64,000 nucleotides of DNA from Psylliodes chrysocephalus (Eukaryota; Arthropoda; Insecta; Coleoptera; Chrysomelidae). The notes under the pieces are model-generated. The model was not told the origin of the DNA. It saw nothing but the letters and a program-made list of their open reading frames with translations, and ran no database searches. The position numbers and the translations under genes are program-made. Positions within the stretch are counted from its first letter, which is position 1. Every line of letters begins with the position of its first letter. Below, one piece after another: positions 43,524 through 54,881 of the stretch. The stretch is taken from positions 50,894,433 through 50,958,432 of the forward strand of contig OV651814.1 in the NCBI GenBank assembly GCA_927349885.1, written 5' to 3'.

Positions 43524-45814
43524 AATTTTATTAACGTTCAGATTTCGATTCTGACAGGTTTCTAAATACGTAAATTATTCAAAGACACTATCTAACCATA
43601 AACAAATAATTAAAAATTATATTTTATGATGTTACAACTACGCTGTTATCTTTGACACTACTTACAGTGTATGTACGTGACATTTTTTTAAAGTTAAACG
43701 ATGTTTTTAATTTAAGAAGTGATATAGCGATTTATCTCTCATCATTAATATAATAGAATAACAATCTAATTTTGTCGAAGACTAAACGAGAAAGTGCAAT
43801 GTTGAAAACAAAACCGTTTTTTTTTTCGAGACCGTTTGGAAAGCAACTGAATATATAAACAACAATTTTAATAGCTTATTGTTTCGTTTCTTGACATCCG
43901 TTTTTAAACTTTCAACAACTAAGCGTAAAAACCAATTAAATTAAACAACAATTAAATTAGTGAAATGACATAAACGATAAACTGTTGTATAAATACAACA
44001 ATCCATTGTATTGCTTGCAGTGTTATTATTCATTTATAAACTTATCGGGTGTTATACAGTGTGACACAAGCTTGAGCGCACTGTGTGAACGTCCTTCAAA
44101 TTGGAAATTCAACTAAAAATAAATATAAAAGGTGAGTTATCTAAATAAAGGTTAGGAAGGTGATATAAAAAAGTCCTTTCTGTCCAGGGGCTGGTAACTC
44201 AAATGGAAAAACATGATGAAGGTAATTAGTACAAGGGCTCAAATTTTCACGAAATTTTTTTTTGTCATCCTGAATGACATTCTCGATATATTTTTAATTT
44301 TTTTTGGCTCCAGTAAGTACACATCTTCGTCATGATTTGAATTTCGCGATTATGTCACTTGTCAATGTCTGAGGTTAAGTCACTTATCGGAAGTGACTAA
44401 TGATTTTATGGTCGGCAAGAGAAGGTTCTAGAAAATTAGAAATAAAAGATTGAACTAATGAAAATATTTTAACATCATTTAAATGAAGTTATTTTTCACC
44501 AAATCTGAAAAGCTCGAGATTGACACATGACGTAAAGGAGCAATGCCAATGCACTTGTCAGAATTTGTAATTTTAACAATGCAGTAAATTTTTGTTTCAC
44601 TCTAATCCGAAGACAAAAATTTTAATCTTGTAATTTCGGATATACCAAGTATGACTTCTTTATATTAACTAAAAATTATGTGTAAATTTTAAGTTTAATA
44701 CCTAATGGAAAGTAATTTAATTATATAGGACTTATTTAAAAATCAATTGGGTATATTTTTCGGTAGTCGTTTCCAAAAATATGAAAAGAATTGGAAGTCG
44801 CAGGTATGGTAGGTATGATGGATGAGGTAGCATTGTAATATGTGACATGACACTTGGTACATCAGAAGGTTTTTTTTGTGAACCGCGAGCTTTTGCCTTT
44901 TGTTTTGTCTTCATAAATGTTATAGCAAATTTTCTTCCTTTCTTCTACTCTTTTTAAATTTTCTGCTTAGGACAACTAATTGGTTTGGTAAACGGTAAAA
45001 GAGTTAATGATTCAAAATAAGTGGTAGCTAACATTTTTGTTTTATTATGGGGTATCAATCATTCCTAAAACTCCAAATTCTTTCCGGCACGATACCATGG
45101 AGTGCGCTACTGTCTGTAAATTGGGTATCTACAAAAAACCTCATATTTTTTTCACGTCACGTGGCAGGACACTATCAGTATTGACATGAACGTATAGAAC
45201 ATAGAAACAGTACAGAAACGACAAAGAGGAAAAGCTAGAAAAAACATGCTACCGATATCGTATTGAAAATATCGAGTTGCTAATAATTATGATACATTCA
45301 GATACACATTTTTATTAGGGTATGGTAAGATAAAATGTACTTTGTCTATCCTTACGCCACAATTTTCATACAAAAATAAAATAATCTAGAAGTAATTTAT
45401 ATTCCTGTATCCGTTTTTAAATAAGTTCGAAAACATACAAGCGAATAAGTAGTACGACTGAAGAACACCCTATAAATAATAAATACTTATTCATAATAAT
45501 AGTAGCTGGTATAGTGTAGTGAAAGCTAATTTGATAAAGTAAGAATGGTCTCTTTGTTTTCTTTTCCTGTTTGGAGACACTTTATGCAGGCCTGCCTATT
45601 TAAATAATATCTACTTATCTATTCATAAATTATATTTTGATGAACCGAACAATAAATGAAAATAATTAACCTACATATATTTACGATCAAGCTTCTCAGA
45701 TGTAATAAGTATTAAATTTATTTTTGATTTAAAAATACACCATATTAGAGAATAAAAAATGAAAACTAGGTAATTTAGAGGTGCATTACAAGAATAGGTG
45801 TATGATGGTCATAT
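43524..45814. other. No supported feature
   Basis: 2.3 kb of A+T-rich sequence. A 60-codon minus-strand frame at 44732-44914 has no motif. No tandem or inverted repeat of note was found. Confidence 0.4.
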
Positions 45815-46010
45815 TGCACGAAAGCGAAACTGACAATCCACTCGAGTTGCACAATATATATTCACCCATAAAGAAAATCTACCTAATTTAAAATTAAATG
45901 TTGAAATTTGAATTTATTAATTTTATTAATTTATAAAACTAAAGAATAAAATCTTTCGAGCGGAGGTCGCCATTCAAACTGTTACCCAACATATTTTTTT
46001 CGATTTAAAA
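45815..46010 (-). repeat. Fragment of the composite tRNA-like repeat, inverted
   Basis: ATATTGCACGAAAGCGAAAC, CAATCCACTCGAGTTGCACA and, further right, CGCCATTCAAACTG match the minus strand of the right and middle parts of the repeat at 25305-25570. Confidence 0.55.
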
Positions 46011-46280
46011 ATTATAATTTAATTGGTCTAAGTGCCGGTACTTTCAGTCCTAGGTAATCATAAATAACAAATTAATAGAAAATTACAGTCGATTACTTTC
46101 ACTGTCGTTTAAGCATAATCATGATCAAATAATAGGCGAGGCACTGTTACATTTAACAGCCCTGAAAACTATACTTGAATTTGAGGCGGAAACATCGCTG
46201 TTGACAGATTTTCAAATCTGAAATTATCAAATGAAAGAAAAATAATTAAAAACATGTTTGTATCATCTAGTATTCAATAT
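46011..46280. other. Spacer
   Basis: No feature seen. Confidence 0.4.
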
Positions 46281-46945
46281 AGAAAATTATTTTTTCTACA
46301 CCCACATGGATCTACGCACAGATTACAAAACGAAAAAGTATGGTATTGCCTTGAACTGAACGAATATATTTCTTAGCCATTCTAGGTAGTGAGAAAACTG
46401 TAAAAATGAAATCCACCAATCACAGTTCATATTTTGATCAACCGACTGCTATTTAAAATTTTAAATAAGTGACAATTCTGTCAAACTAATTATCAGTACA
46501 TTTTTTAGTTATTGAGACTAAATATACATTAAAATAAGTTATTTTGTTTAGAATCGATAAATAATAGAATTTATATTTTTATTTCGTCTATAATTCTATA
46601 ATTATAAATAATTTGTTAATTTAAATAAAACTATATGAAGTCAATTTAGTTACGAGTATTAAAGCAAAAAAAAATAAACGCGAAGATGATCCTGTGGTCA
46701 GAGTTCTTGTCTTCCATACGAAAGACTCGAGTTCAAATTTCAGATGGAGAAAAATTAAATGAAATTTTTTCTTTTTTTTTTCTTGTTTATTTTATTTTAT
46801 AAATTAGGAAAAGTCATAAATTATTTTATCTTAATAACCTAAAATAATTTTTAATAATGGTAGATTGTCGTTAGTGAGTCGTAGAAAAAATATACTGTAC
46901 AACTCGAGTGAATTGTCCATATCCACTCTTGTTGCACAAACTACT
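46281..46945 (+). repeat. Composite tRNA-like repeat, copy 2
   Basis: It is colinear with 24900-25600 at roughly 80-85% by eye. The tRNA-like middle (46685-46750) has GAGTTCAAATTTCAG at the T-arm position, preceded by TGTGGTCAGAGTTCTTG. A deletion near the right end removes the TATTGCACTTCG segment present in copy 1. Not coding. Confidence 0.65.
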
Positions 46946-47760
46946 ATACTGGAGATTATTTAATAAGTCCGAAGCGTTTGACTTTGGACCCATAGTATTG
47001 CATATCTATGAAGTTATCTTTTTAAGAGCTTTATACAAATGTGTTATATAGGATGTCTATTTAAAATAAATACAAATTTATGTTACCACCATGTAATGGC
47101 AGTCAAAAATACCTCATTTTACAAATTGAATTAAAGATTTAATATGAATGATTTTTTCAAGTTTTTTTTTTTGTTGTGAAACAAACACATTTCCCTTACC
47201 TAAAGCCTTATTCTCACACGTTAGATTTGTACAAATAGAATTTCAAATCTAATAACACTGTAATAAATTACCTTTATTTTACAATTATGTAGTTCCTTCA
47301 TTTTAAAACAACTGCATTGCATTCTAATATACCTATATCTTGTTTTTTGTTTTAGTGTTTCTTTAAAATTTTAAATAGAAAGCGAATTTTCATTTTTATT
47401 TTTTGAAATTTAAGTATTTTGGATGTCCCGTAATTTTATAGAGAGTACGCAATTTCTATGGAAACCCTTTGTACGTCACAGAAAAAATCTTGTACGTAAA
47501 ATCAATGAAAGGTGATCATTAATATTTTGAACATTAATATTATGATTCAGTTATTTTTACAATGATTTCTAATCATAGATTAATAAATTAGTGCACTGAA
47601 ACAATAACACTGCCAACATTAAACAATAAAAAAACATCAAAAATTAATTATAGTTCTCAATATAATGCAAAAATTCATTGATTCAATAGTTGATGACTAT
47701 TAATCTGTTATTCATCTTTAAAACAATAAATTGTTGTCATAGGTAATGAACAACTAACAT
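46946..47760. other. No supported feature
   Basis: Very A+T-rich, without coding signature. Confidence 0.4.
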
Positions 47761-48396
47761 AAAAATCTGATGTGTCCAACACATGACTTTCCTATCTAGT
47801 TATTATAGGCTTTTTCCGGTTATTTTGTACAACCTATTGCAGCATCTCTATAAATGTTTAGAGGATAAACTAAATATATATATATATACATTGTCCACAT
47901 ACATCTACCTCGAAACATTTTTCTATAGATATTCATTGAAAACGAAAATACTGAAAAATTTAAATTTAGCACTTTTCCGTTAGAAAAATCATGTATAAAC
48001 AAAAATTATAGAGATCGATATCGCAAATAACTTTTAGTTCAACAATTTTCATAAAAATCAGAATTTTGTACATTTTGTCAAATTTCTCGAATACGGACCA
48101 TTTCAGGAAATATTGACATAAAGCAAAAATTATAGATAATAATATTAGAAGTAACTTTTATTTAAACAATTTTCTTCTCCAAACATAAATAACAGATATA
48201 TTCCATAAAATATAAAAACGGCCTCCCATAAAGTACCCCCCCAGATGTTCCGACTTTGTCCAAAATCTAATCATTTCACGTCAGGCCGAAATAAACCTTT
48301 TCAAAATTCCAAATTTTAACATTTTCTCAAATATCTCCAATACGGTCCATTTTAGAGAAATTATGTAAAGAATAAAAATTATAGAGAATTATATTA

Positions 48397-49769
48397 TGTT
48401 ATGTTGATAATGGGGTGTTAATACACTGCGACCTAAAAGATCTATTGTGCCCCCTTCTGTCGCCACTGCACTAAGGAAATGTCTCAATGCCTATAGCGAC
48501 CCTTCCAATCCTATTTTCTCAAGGAAGTGTAGGATTTGAAGTGGCTTCAAGTTAGGTAAGTCTCCCTCTTCTATTTGATATCCTCCTAGATATAGTGCCC
48601 TTGGATTCTGGAGTGCTACACATTCAGTTAGGATGTGAATGGAGGTTTCGTCCTCCTCCTCACAGAATCTACACTCACTATCCTCTACTACTCTCAGTTT
48701 ACTTAGGTGACCTTTTAGTCGGCAGTGCCCGGTAAGGATCCCTGTTACAATACGTAGCCTGTTCTTGCTCAGGCAGATGCAGGCTTCCGATCTTTTTTGG
48801 TTATATTCACCCAGAAGTATCTTGGCCTGTCTCAGCCCCAAGAGATTGTTCCAATTATCGGTTCTTCTACTACCCAATTCTTTTTTAATCTCTTCTAATA
48901 TTATGTTACTGCTGATACCGCAGAACGGCTCAGGTCCTACAAAGGGTGTTTGAGTCCCTTTCCTTGCAAGACTATCTGCAATATCGTTACCCTGTACCCC
49001 GTTATATCCCGGGACCCAAGTGAGAGTAACTCTATTTTTCTCGCCTAGCTCATTCAATTGTTCTAGGCATCTCCATACCATTTTTGAGCTGATTACGTAA
49101 GAACTCAGCGCTTTGATGGCTGCTTGACTATCGGACATGATGATAATCTCTTGTCTATGATAGTTTCTCTCGATGTTAAACTGGATACACTTCTCGATGG
49201 CGTGAATTTCCGCCTGGAAGATGCTTGGGTATTTTCCCAAGCTTTCGGAGTGCTTGGTTCTCGGCCCATACACTCCTATTCCAGTTCCTTCTATGGTTTT
49301 GGAACCGTCCGTGTACCACTGAATAGCACGTCTTTCGGTTGCAAGCGCGATGGATTCTTGGCTCCATTCTTTCTTGCAGCCCAGCTCTGTGGTTCTGAAG
49401 TTTTTCACAAAACTGTACTTCTTTTGCATTTCATCCTGGGGCATGTCCCAGGTATCTTTAGTCCTGAAGCAAGTAGACTTTCGTCTGATTACTCCGCTCC
49501 TGATCATTCTATATCGTGTCCTTTTTGCCACATTCTCTATCATCAAATGTAGAGGGGTGAGGTTTAAGATCACCTCCATTGCGGCCGTAGGACAGGTTCT
49601 CATTGCACCAGTAATGCAAACACAGGCTAGTCTTTGTACTTTTGAGATATTAGCTTTCGTAGTAACTAAACTATCTCTGTTACTCCAGGCTATACCCCCG
49701 TAAGTGATGATTGGTCTCACTATTGCAGTATACATCCATCGCAGTATGTTTGGGTTACATCCCCATCGT
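48397..49769 (-). mobile_element. 5'-truncated LINE (I/R1-type) fragment
   Basis: The insert in AFR copy D is flanked by TAGAGAATTATATTA (48382-48396 and 49770-49784), a 15-bp target duplication. It contains the 3' end of ORF2 and ~95 bp of 3' UTR that ends CATAACA next to the target, without a poly-A tail. The 5' truncation and long target duplication are typical of target-primed reverse transcription. The intact frame suggests a young insertion. Confidence 0.9.
48491..49768 (-). CDS. LINE ORF2 C-terminal part: RT end, RNase H, zinc motif
   Basis: The frame is open from the 5' junction (49768) to the stop. The first in-frame ATG is at 49735, but the true protein began upstream of the truncation. 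WMYTAIVRPIITYGGIAW and the motif ITGAMRTCPTAAMEV belong to the RT thumb/C-terminus of I/R1-type LINEs. A complete RNase H follows. Counted from the ATG at 49735, its acidic residues are D143 (YTDGSK), E176 (QAEIHAI), D202 (MSDSQAA) and D251 (GNDIAD). WVPGYNG has Tyr244 where WVPGHSG-type enzymes have His. A zinc-type segment (CRFCEEEDETSIHILTEC) closes the protein. RNase H removes RNA from the cDNA hybrid during insertion. Unable to act alone, as most of RT and the endonuclease are missing. Confidence 0.9.
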   Translation of the reverse strand, partial: RWGCNPNILRWMYTAIVRPIITYGGIAWSNRDSLVTTKANISKVQRLACVCITGAMRTCPTAAMEVILNLTPLHLMIENVAKRTRYRMIRSGVIRRKSTCFRTKDTWDMPQDEMQKKYSFVKNFRTTELGCKKEWSQESIALATERRAIQWYTDGSKTIEGTGIGVYGPRTKHSESLGKYPSIFQAEIHAIEKCIQFNIERNYHRQEIIIMSDSQAAIKALSSYVISSKMVWRCLEQLNELGEKNRVTLTWVPGYNGVQGNDIADSLARKGTQTPFVGPEPFCGISSNIILEEIKKELGSRRTDNWNNLLGLRQAKILLGEYNQKRSEACICLSKNRLRIVTGILTGHCRLKGHLSKLRVVEDSECRFCEEEDETSIHILTECVALQNPRALYLGGYQIEEGDLPNLKPLQILHFLEKIGLEGSL

Positions 49770-50264
49770 TAGAGAATTATATTACAAACAACTTTTATTT
49801 GAACAATTTTTATAAAAAATTATTTTTTTTTACATTTTGTCAAATTTCTCGAATACGGACCATTTTAGGAAAATTTTGTATAGAACAAAAATTATAAGTT
49901 AATTATATTATAAGTAACGTTTATTTGAAGAATTTTCTTCTCTAAACGTAAATAACAGATATATTCTATAAAATATAAAAATGATCATCTATAAAGTACC
50001 CCCCCAGATGTACCGACTATGCCCAAAATCTAATCAGTTCATTAGACGCTGGAATAAAGCTTAAGTTTAAAATTTGGTGTTTTTCTGTGTATCGGTTCAT
50101 GAGTTATGCGACATACAGACACACACACAGACATCATCGCGAAAATAGCCAAAACGGATTCAGGGGACCTCAAAACGTAAAAATCCGTCGAAAACTCGAG
50201 GTCGAAAAAAAATCATGATTCCTATACTTTCCTTATATCTGTATACAGATAGGAAAGTAAAAAT

Positions 50265-50930
50265 GGATTTTGCTTGCTTGCAGTGCCCGAAGAGAAGGAA
50301 AGGTGGACCCACGTAAATTGCTCTCGACTAAGCGGACTAATATGAGTAATATGTAACGGCAGGCCATAAGAACGACATCCGTGATGAATGGAAGTTCAAG
50401 AATTGCATGATTCGGACTACTGTTTAGTGATACAGATTTAAGATATTTTGCCACGACCTACGTGAGCAAAAAAAAGTGGATATTACAAAATAACACTGGG
50501 GATTCTTATCGCACTTTTAAAAATAGAATGGTCTCAAATGATAGCTCAGTCAAAAAAATGTCGTAGGTATTGAGATACGAGGTAGTTTACATATACTTAC
50601 CTATTATGCCCACTTGGGCACAGGCCAGTTCTATCAAAGTAAAATAAATTTCTGATAAAATATCTATTATTTTTAGGGTTATGATCTTAAAAATTGTTAG
50701 AAAAAAATTATAAATGAACGTGGTTTTAGAAAAATGTATATTTCAATTGATTCTTTAAAAATATGGTAAGTGTTGGAATCTACAGCTAACGTACCGATTA
50801 AATAGATATATATTCGGGTCGGTTAACAGACGATTAAATATATATACAAATGAGTCCAAGATTATATTGTTTGGTTATAAAAAATAGGAACAATTTTTCA
50901 AGTTACTCCTGAGCACTGAGGGTGAAGATG
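50265..50930. other. No supported feature
   Basis: A minus-strand frame of 73 codons (50233-50454) partly overlaps the AFR end and is not considered a gene. Confidence 0.4.
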
Positions 50931-50970
50931 TCCGTCAGCTCTTTAAGTACTAACTTAAAGAGCTGACGGA
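50931..50970. repeat. Perfect 18-bp palindrome with 4-base loop
   Basis: TCCGTCAGCTCTTTAAGT is followed by four bases and its exact reverse complement. GTCAGCTCTTTAAGTACTAA plus CTTA, that is most of the left arm, the loop and the start of the right arm, recurs at 51223-51246. The folding potential is high; the role is unknown. Confidence 0.9.
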
Positions 50971-51865
50971 AACTACAACAATGTTTAGGGTATTTAACAG
51001 TAAATGACCATGTAGAAAAAAGTGAGTAAGTTAATAAACAAATACTTATAAACGAAAATTAAAATTAGTTGTGACAATATACAATATAATTTCATCAAAA
51101 TAAGTGAAGCACTGAAGCCATCACAAATAAGAAATATGCGAGGAAATATGTGAACATCAGATATTTTATGTTTAAAGGTTAGGCCATATAACTAATTAAG
51201 GTAATAACCTCGGTAATAACTAGTCAGCTCTTTAAGTACTAACTTACTAATCTGATAATTTTATCACATTCTAATTTGTAAATGTCATATTCTCATGTAT
51301 CATTAACCCATTAATTGTTAAAATATTTTTTCACTTATAATCAATTTAGAGTCTCATTAACATACTTTTTTACAGGCCTGATGATGGTTACTGACCGAAA
51401 CTATTCGCTTTCCCTGTTTTCAATAACAATAAATAATTTTTGTCGTCATCGGGCTGGCCAATCCATTACAGTAATCTCAGTTTCGTCTAAACTAAATACT
51501 CCCTTACTACTCTTGCCGTATGTGGCCGTGCATAAATCTGTGGTCGGCGCTTAAAAAGTGATAAGTCGATTATTACACATTTTTGGAGAATGGCGCTGGA
51601 AAATTTTGGGACATATGAATAAGGATTTTTAGAATCTAAATCGGCGATCTTTTAAGGACATTTGGTCCTGTGAAAATTAAAAAATATGTAGAAATATTTT
51701 GTTTTAACTGTTTTATGCTACAAAATTCGACTGTTCATGTTAAATTATAAAAATATATGTTTTTTTGTACCTTATTTTTATTACTTTACAACGTATATAG
51801 ACTTAGATCCTTTTAATTGCCTAAAATATACACTCTTCTAAACGTATCGTGACTAAAAACTCCAT
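50971..51865. other. No supported feature
   Basis: A 79-codon plus-strand frame (51315-51554) shows no known motif. The partial copy of the palindrome at 51223-51246 is the only structure noted. Confidence 0.4.
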
Positions 51866-52520
51866 TTACGTAAAAAACGACTTATGACCTTTTAAGCGCC
51901 GGCCACAGAAATAGTCTTTCATAATAGATGGAGCAAAGTGTCGGTTAGTCGTTAAACGTTCTACAAAAGCTAGGTCCGTTTCTGCCCAAACCATTACGGA
52001 ACACCCTTCGTAACTAACACTATTTTTAAAATTGCATTGTGCATACCGTTCGCTATGTCTTCTATACACTTTTACGCGTCTATCATATCTGTAGAGACAA
52101 AACCGGATTTCGTCGCTAAATAAAACGTTAGACCACCTTCTTTCACCCCACGGCAAATGCTCCCGAGCAAACTAGAGTCTTTGAATCCTGTGGTGTCTCT
52201 TTGGTCCAATCGCTGCCTCGTAGGGTTATAGCTGGGCTTCTTTTAATCATTTAAGGACTGTTTGTTTGCACACTCTAAATTTATGCACATAGGACAACCG
52301 CGCCTGTTACTTTGTTGTGCGTGTAAAGCATTCCCTGAGACACTGCAGAGTTAGGAAACGATCTTTGTTAGGCTAGGCCGGCCTTGATCTGCGCTTCTTT
52401 GGTTGGATCCAGTTTCACGATATTTTCTTAATATTTGGAAATAGCCCCTTTAGCCCCATAATTCGTCCAATATCGCTCTGTGAACAACCCTGTTCAAAAA
52501 GTCCTCTAGCGTAGGCGCAG
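51866..52520 (-). pseudogene. Tc1-like transposase relic
   Basis: On the minus strand, from right to left, an HTH region (LFEQGCSQSDIGRIMGL, about 52500-52450) is followed by a basic hinge (KKRRSRPA), then a broken second HTH (RFLTLQCLRECFTRTT). The start of the catalytic core follows, WSNVLFSDEIRFCLY with the first catalytic Asp in FSDE (about 52125), and VKVYRRHSERYAQCN and GCSVMVWAE. The homology ends near 51870, before the second Asp and the final acid. Several stops and shifts separate the segments. An intact 96-codon frame covers only the part from 52156 to 51866. Confidence 0.75.
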
Positions 52521-54320
52521 TCTTCTAGGGATATGAAAACCTGACTAAGCAATAAGCATATACTCAACAGAAAACTAAAATGACTATAAAGCATTAATGT
52601 ACATCATAGTAAAAAACATCAAACACCAAACTTTAAAAAACCAATGGTGCCAGTTATGGTTTGTATGTATGTATATATTATTGTGTTATAACATGTCATA
52701 CAATATTGATATATGGCGAGGTTAAGGCATTACGGGTTTTTGAGATTGGTAGCTTATTTCTTTGTTTTTATCCCCAATAATCCAATAAAGCAAATTATAC
52801 AAAAAATCTTTGAATTTAGGCTGGAGTACTTTTAAATTATCTTGTATAAATGACTTAATCAATTATAACTTTACCATCTTTGATAATTAAAAGTCCGTAT
52901 GGCAAAAAAATCACTAAAAATGAGTGTTTTGTCTAAAGAACCATTATTGAAAAACCTTATTTTTGATTTATCACGCACCGCACTGAGATGAAACTGATAT
53001 AGGAGGTACTCAAAGGAAAGCTGTAACCAACGGCCCAAAAAAATTTTACACGCTCGAATTTCCCAAATCGCAAGTTAAATGTTGTCAATTTTACATGGAC
53101 GCACACTTTGTAAAATTTCCTGCAGAATATTGGCATATGGCGAAATCAAGGCTCGGTTGCTAATATACGAAGAAAAGAGCTATCCAACTCCAAAACCCAC
53201 GGTGAAATACATGTATTTTTAACAAATATATAGCAGTTTAAAATTTATGTTCATTTTTAATTATTCCCTTAATTAATATTATACCGAACTTATATTAATA
53301 TCTAAATAATTTTTTATTTCTAAACTTTGATCTACTTTATATTTGAGTGTTTTTGAGTCCTACTTCGTACATTTCTGGAAAGCACTTTTCAGTCCTCAGT
53401 CACATGTGTCCAACGAACAAAAACAAAATTCATGATGAGCGCGAATCGATTATTAAGGTTAACCTTCGTTCACGAATAGATCCATTAATTTTAATAAAAT
53501 ATGACAAGAAGTTCGCACTTGAACAATTACTTTCAATATCGACCTAACCTCAATTTTGGTCGCCGTCGTGGTGTCAGTAGATTTCTAAATTTAGATATAG
53601 CATTTTCGAGTATTGTTATTATGTTTTGTGATTGGAGTGATTTAGGAGACTAGTGTATATACAAGGAGGTCATTTGCTTATACATTAATTCATAATAACA
53701 ATATTAATCTGCTCAAATCGATATCTCAACCTGAACTGACTATAACAGCAAACGTAGCCTATTTATATACACATGTGATGCGAGTCTTTTAGGTAAATTC
53801 TAAAATATTCTTAAGCGGTGTATCCACCAAATTTAGAAGTCAATGGTTCACAACGATTGACGATCACTAATCATAGTCGTCCCACAGGAAGGTTTGGGAG
53901 GATTGCTCTATTTATAAAACATTCTATTTGTAACGGAATGATAGAGGCTGTAAAAGGCCAAAATAAGAGTTTAGAGCAGGACCGGACTAGTCGAAAATGG
54001 CTCACACGACAATATTGTCCATTGAACGGTAGCATTATAAACTGTCGTAATTTAGAAATACAAAATGTGAGGGAAATTATGTTTTTACTTTTATATCTTG
54101 CCAATAGGTGGGCGAATATCTCGAGCTCGGGAAATTTTTAAAAGAGACAATTTTCCACCATAGAAGACATTCCCTAGTTTAAATATGGAAATTAACGCCT
54201 ACCCATTTTCAGATAATCAAATTTTCATATTCTACATTTCTGCCTAAATATCTGATGATAGATGATGCTAAATTTTACACACTCCCTTCAGTGAATATTT
54301 TATAGTGTATAAACGTAGTA
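52521..54320. other. No supported feature
   Basis: Overlapping open frames on both strands at 53818-54141 (107 and 77 codons) show no recognisable product, and the plus-strand one starts with GTG rather than ATG. ATATGGCGA occurs at 52712 and 53137 in similar surroundings, perhaps remnants of one diverged repeat. Confidence 0.35.
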
Positions 54321-54555
54321 TATACAGCGTGATCGAAAAAACCGAAGTGTTATTAGTCATTTTCTTAATTAATTTTCTTTTTTTCATTAGGTACTTTTAT
54401 TTTTTTGACATCTTGAGGAGTTCCTTTTTATATTCTTAACGTAATAAAATTGGTGTTCTATGTTTGTGACTATTCTAGTAGTTATTTTTAAGGTTTGGTA
54501 CTTTGTTAATAGTAAATATATAAGTTTTCCTATTAGGTCCCTTTTGTCGAAATTT

Positions 54556-54790
54556 TTAATAAATATTGTGTGGTACAGGTTTTAAGTTAAATGTATTAAT
54601 GATGGACCCACGTTTCGTCCACTGTAACAAGTTGATCCAAAAATTTAAGATATTGTCTTGAAAACAAAGGCAGATTTCCATTGACGTTGTCAACCGAAAG
54701 CGCTTCTGATCAGCATTAAGACATCTCTGAATCCATTTGGCCGCATTCTTTCTTATATTCAAGTCGATCTAAAACACACGTTTATAGGAA
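54556..54790 (-). pseudogene. mariner transposase fragment
   Basis: On the minus strand AAKWIQRCLNADQKRFRLTT (54742-54683) corresponds to the segment of mariner transposases that precedes the catalytic core (WVPH-L---QK--R). LVTVDETWVHH, with the first catalytic Asp, follows in another frame at about 54629-54597, so at least one frameshift lies between. The rest of the gene was not recognised. A possible end, TACAGCGTGATCG, is at 54324-54336. Confidence 0.65.
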
Positions 54791-54881
54791 TGCTACTGTT
54801 GGCTCGGTTCTTCACCAAATAATAAGAACAAGCCGAACACTCACAGAGATAATATGCGTCACTGTATTCCTACTAAATGAC

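Larger units (their letters stand above)
47767..50258 (-). mobile_element. AFR copy D, full length, split by a LINE fragment
   Basis: On the minus strand it begins ACTTTCCTATCTGTATACAG (ending at 50258) and ends GTTGGACACATCAG (47767). AAAAAT flanks both sides (47761-47766 and 50259-50264), again the 6-bp duplication seen with copies A, C and E. The body is interrupted at 48397-49769 by a LINE fragment; without it the copy would be ~1.1 kb. The CA tract is short (50110-50128). Confidence 0.85.

Noticed and set aside
48765..49703. Plus-strand frames of 62-142 codons
   Set aside because: They lie opposite the LINE ORF2 fragment and show no protein-family features.
53818..54141. 107-codon frame
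   Set aside because: It begins with GTG, overlaps a 77-codon frame on the opposite strand, and neither shows a family signature.
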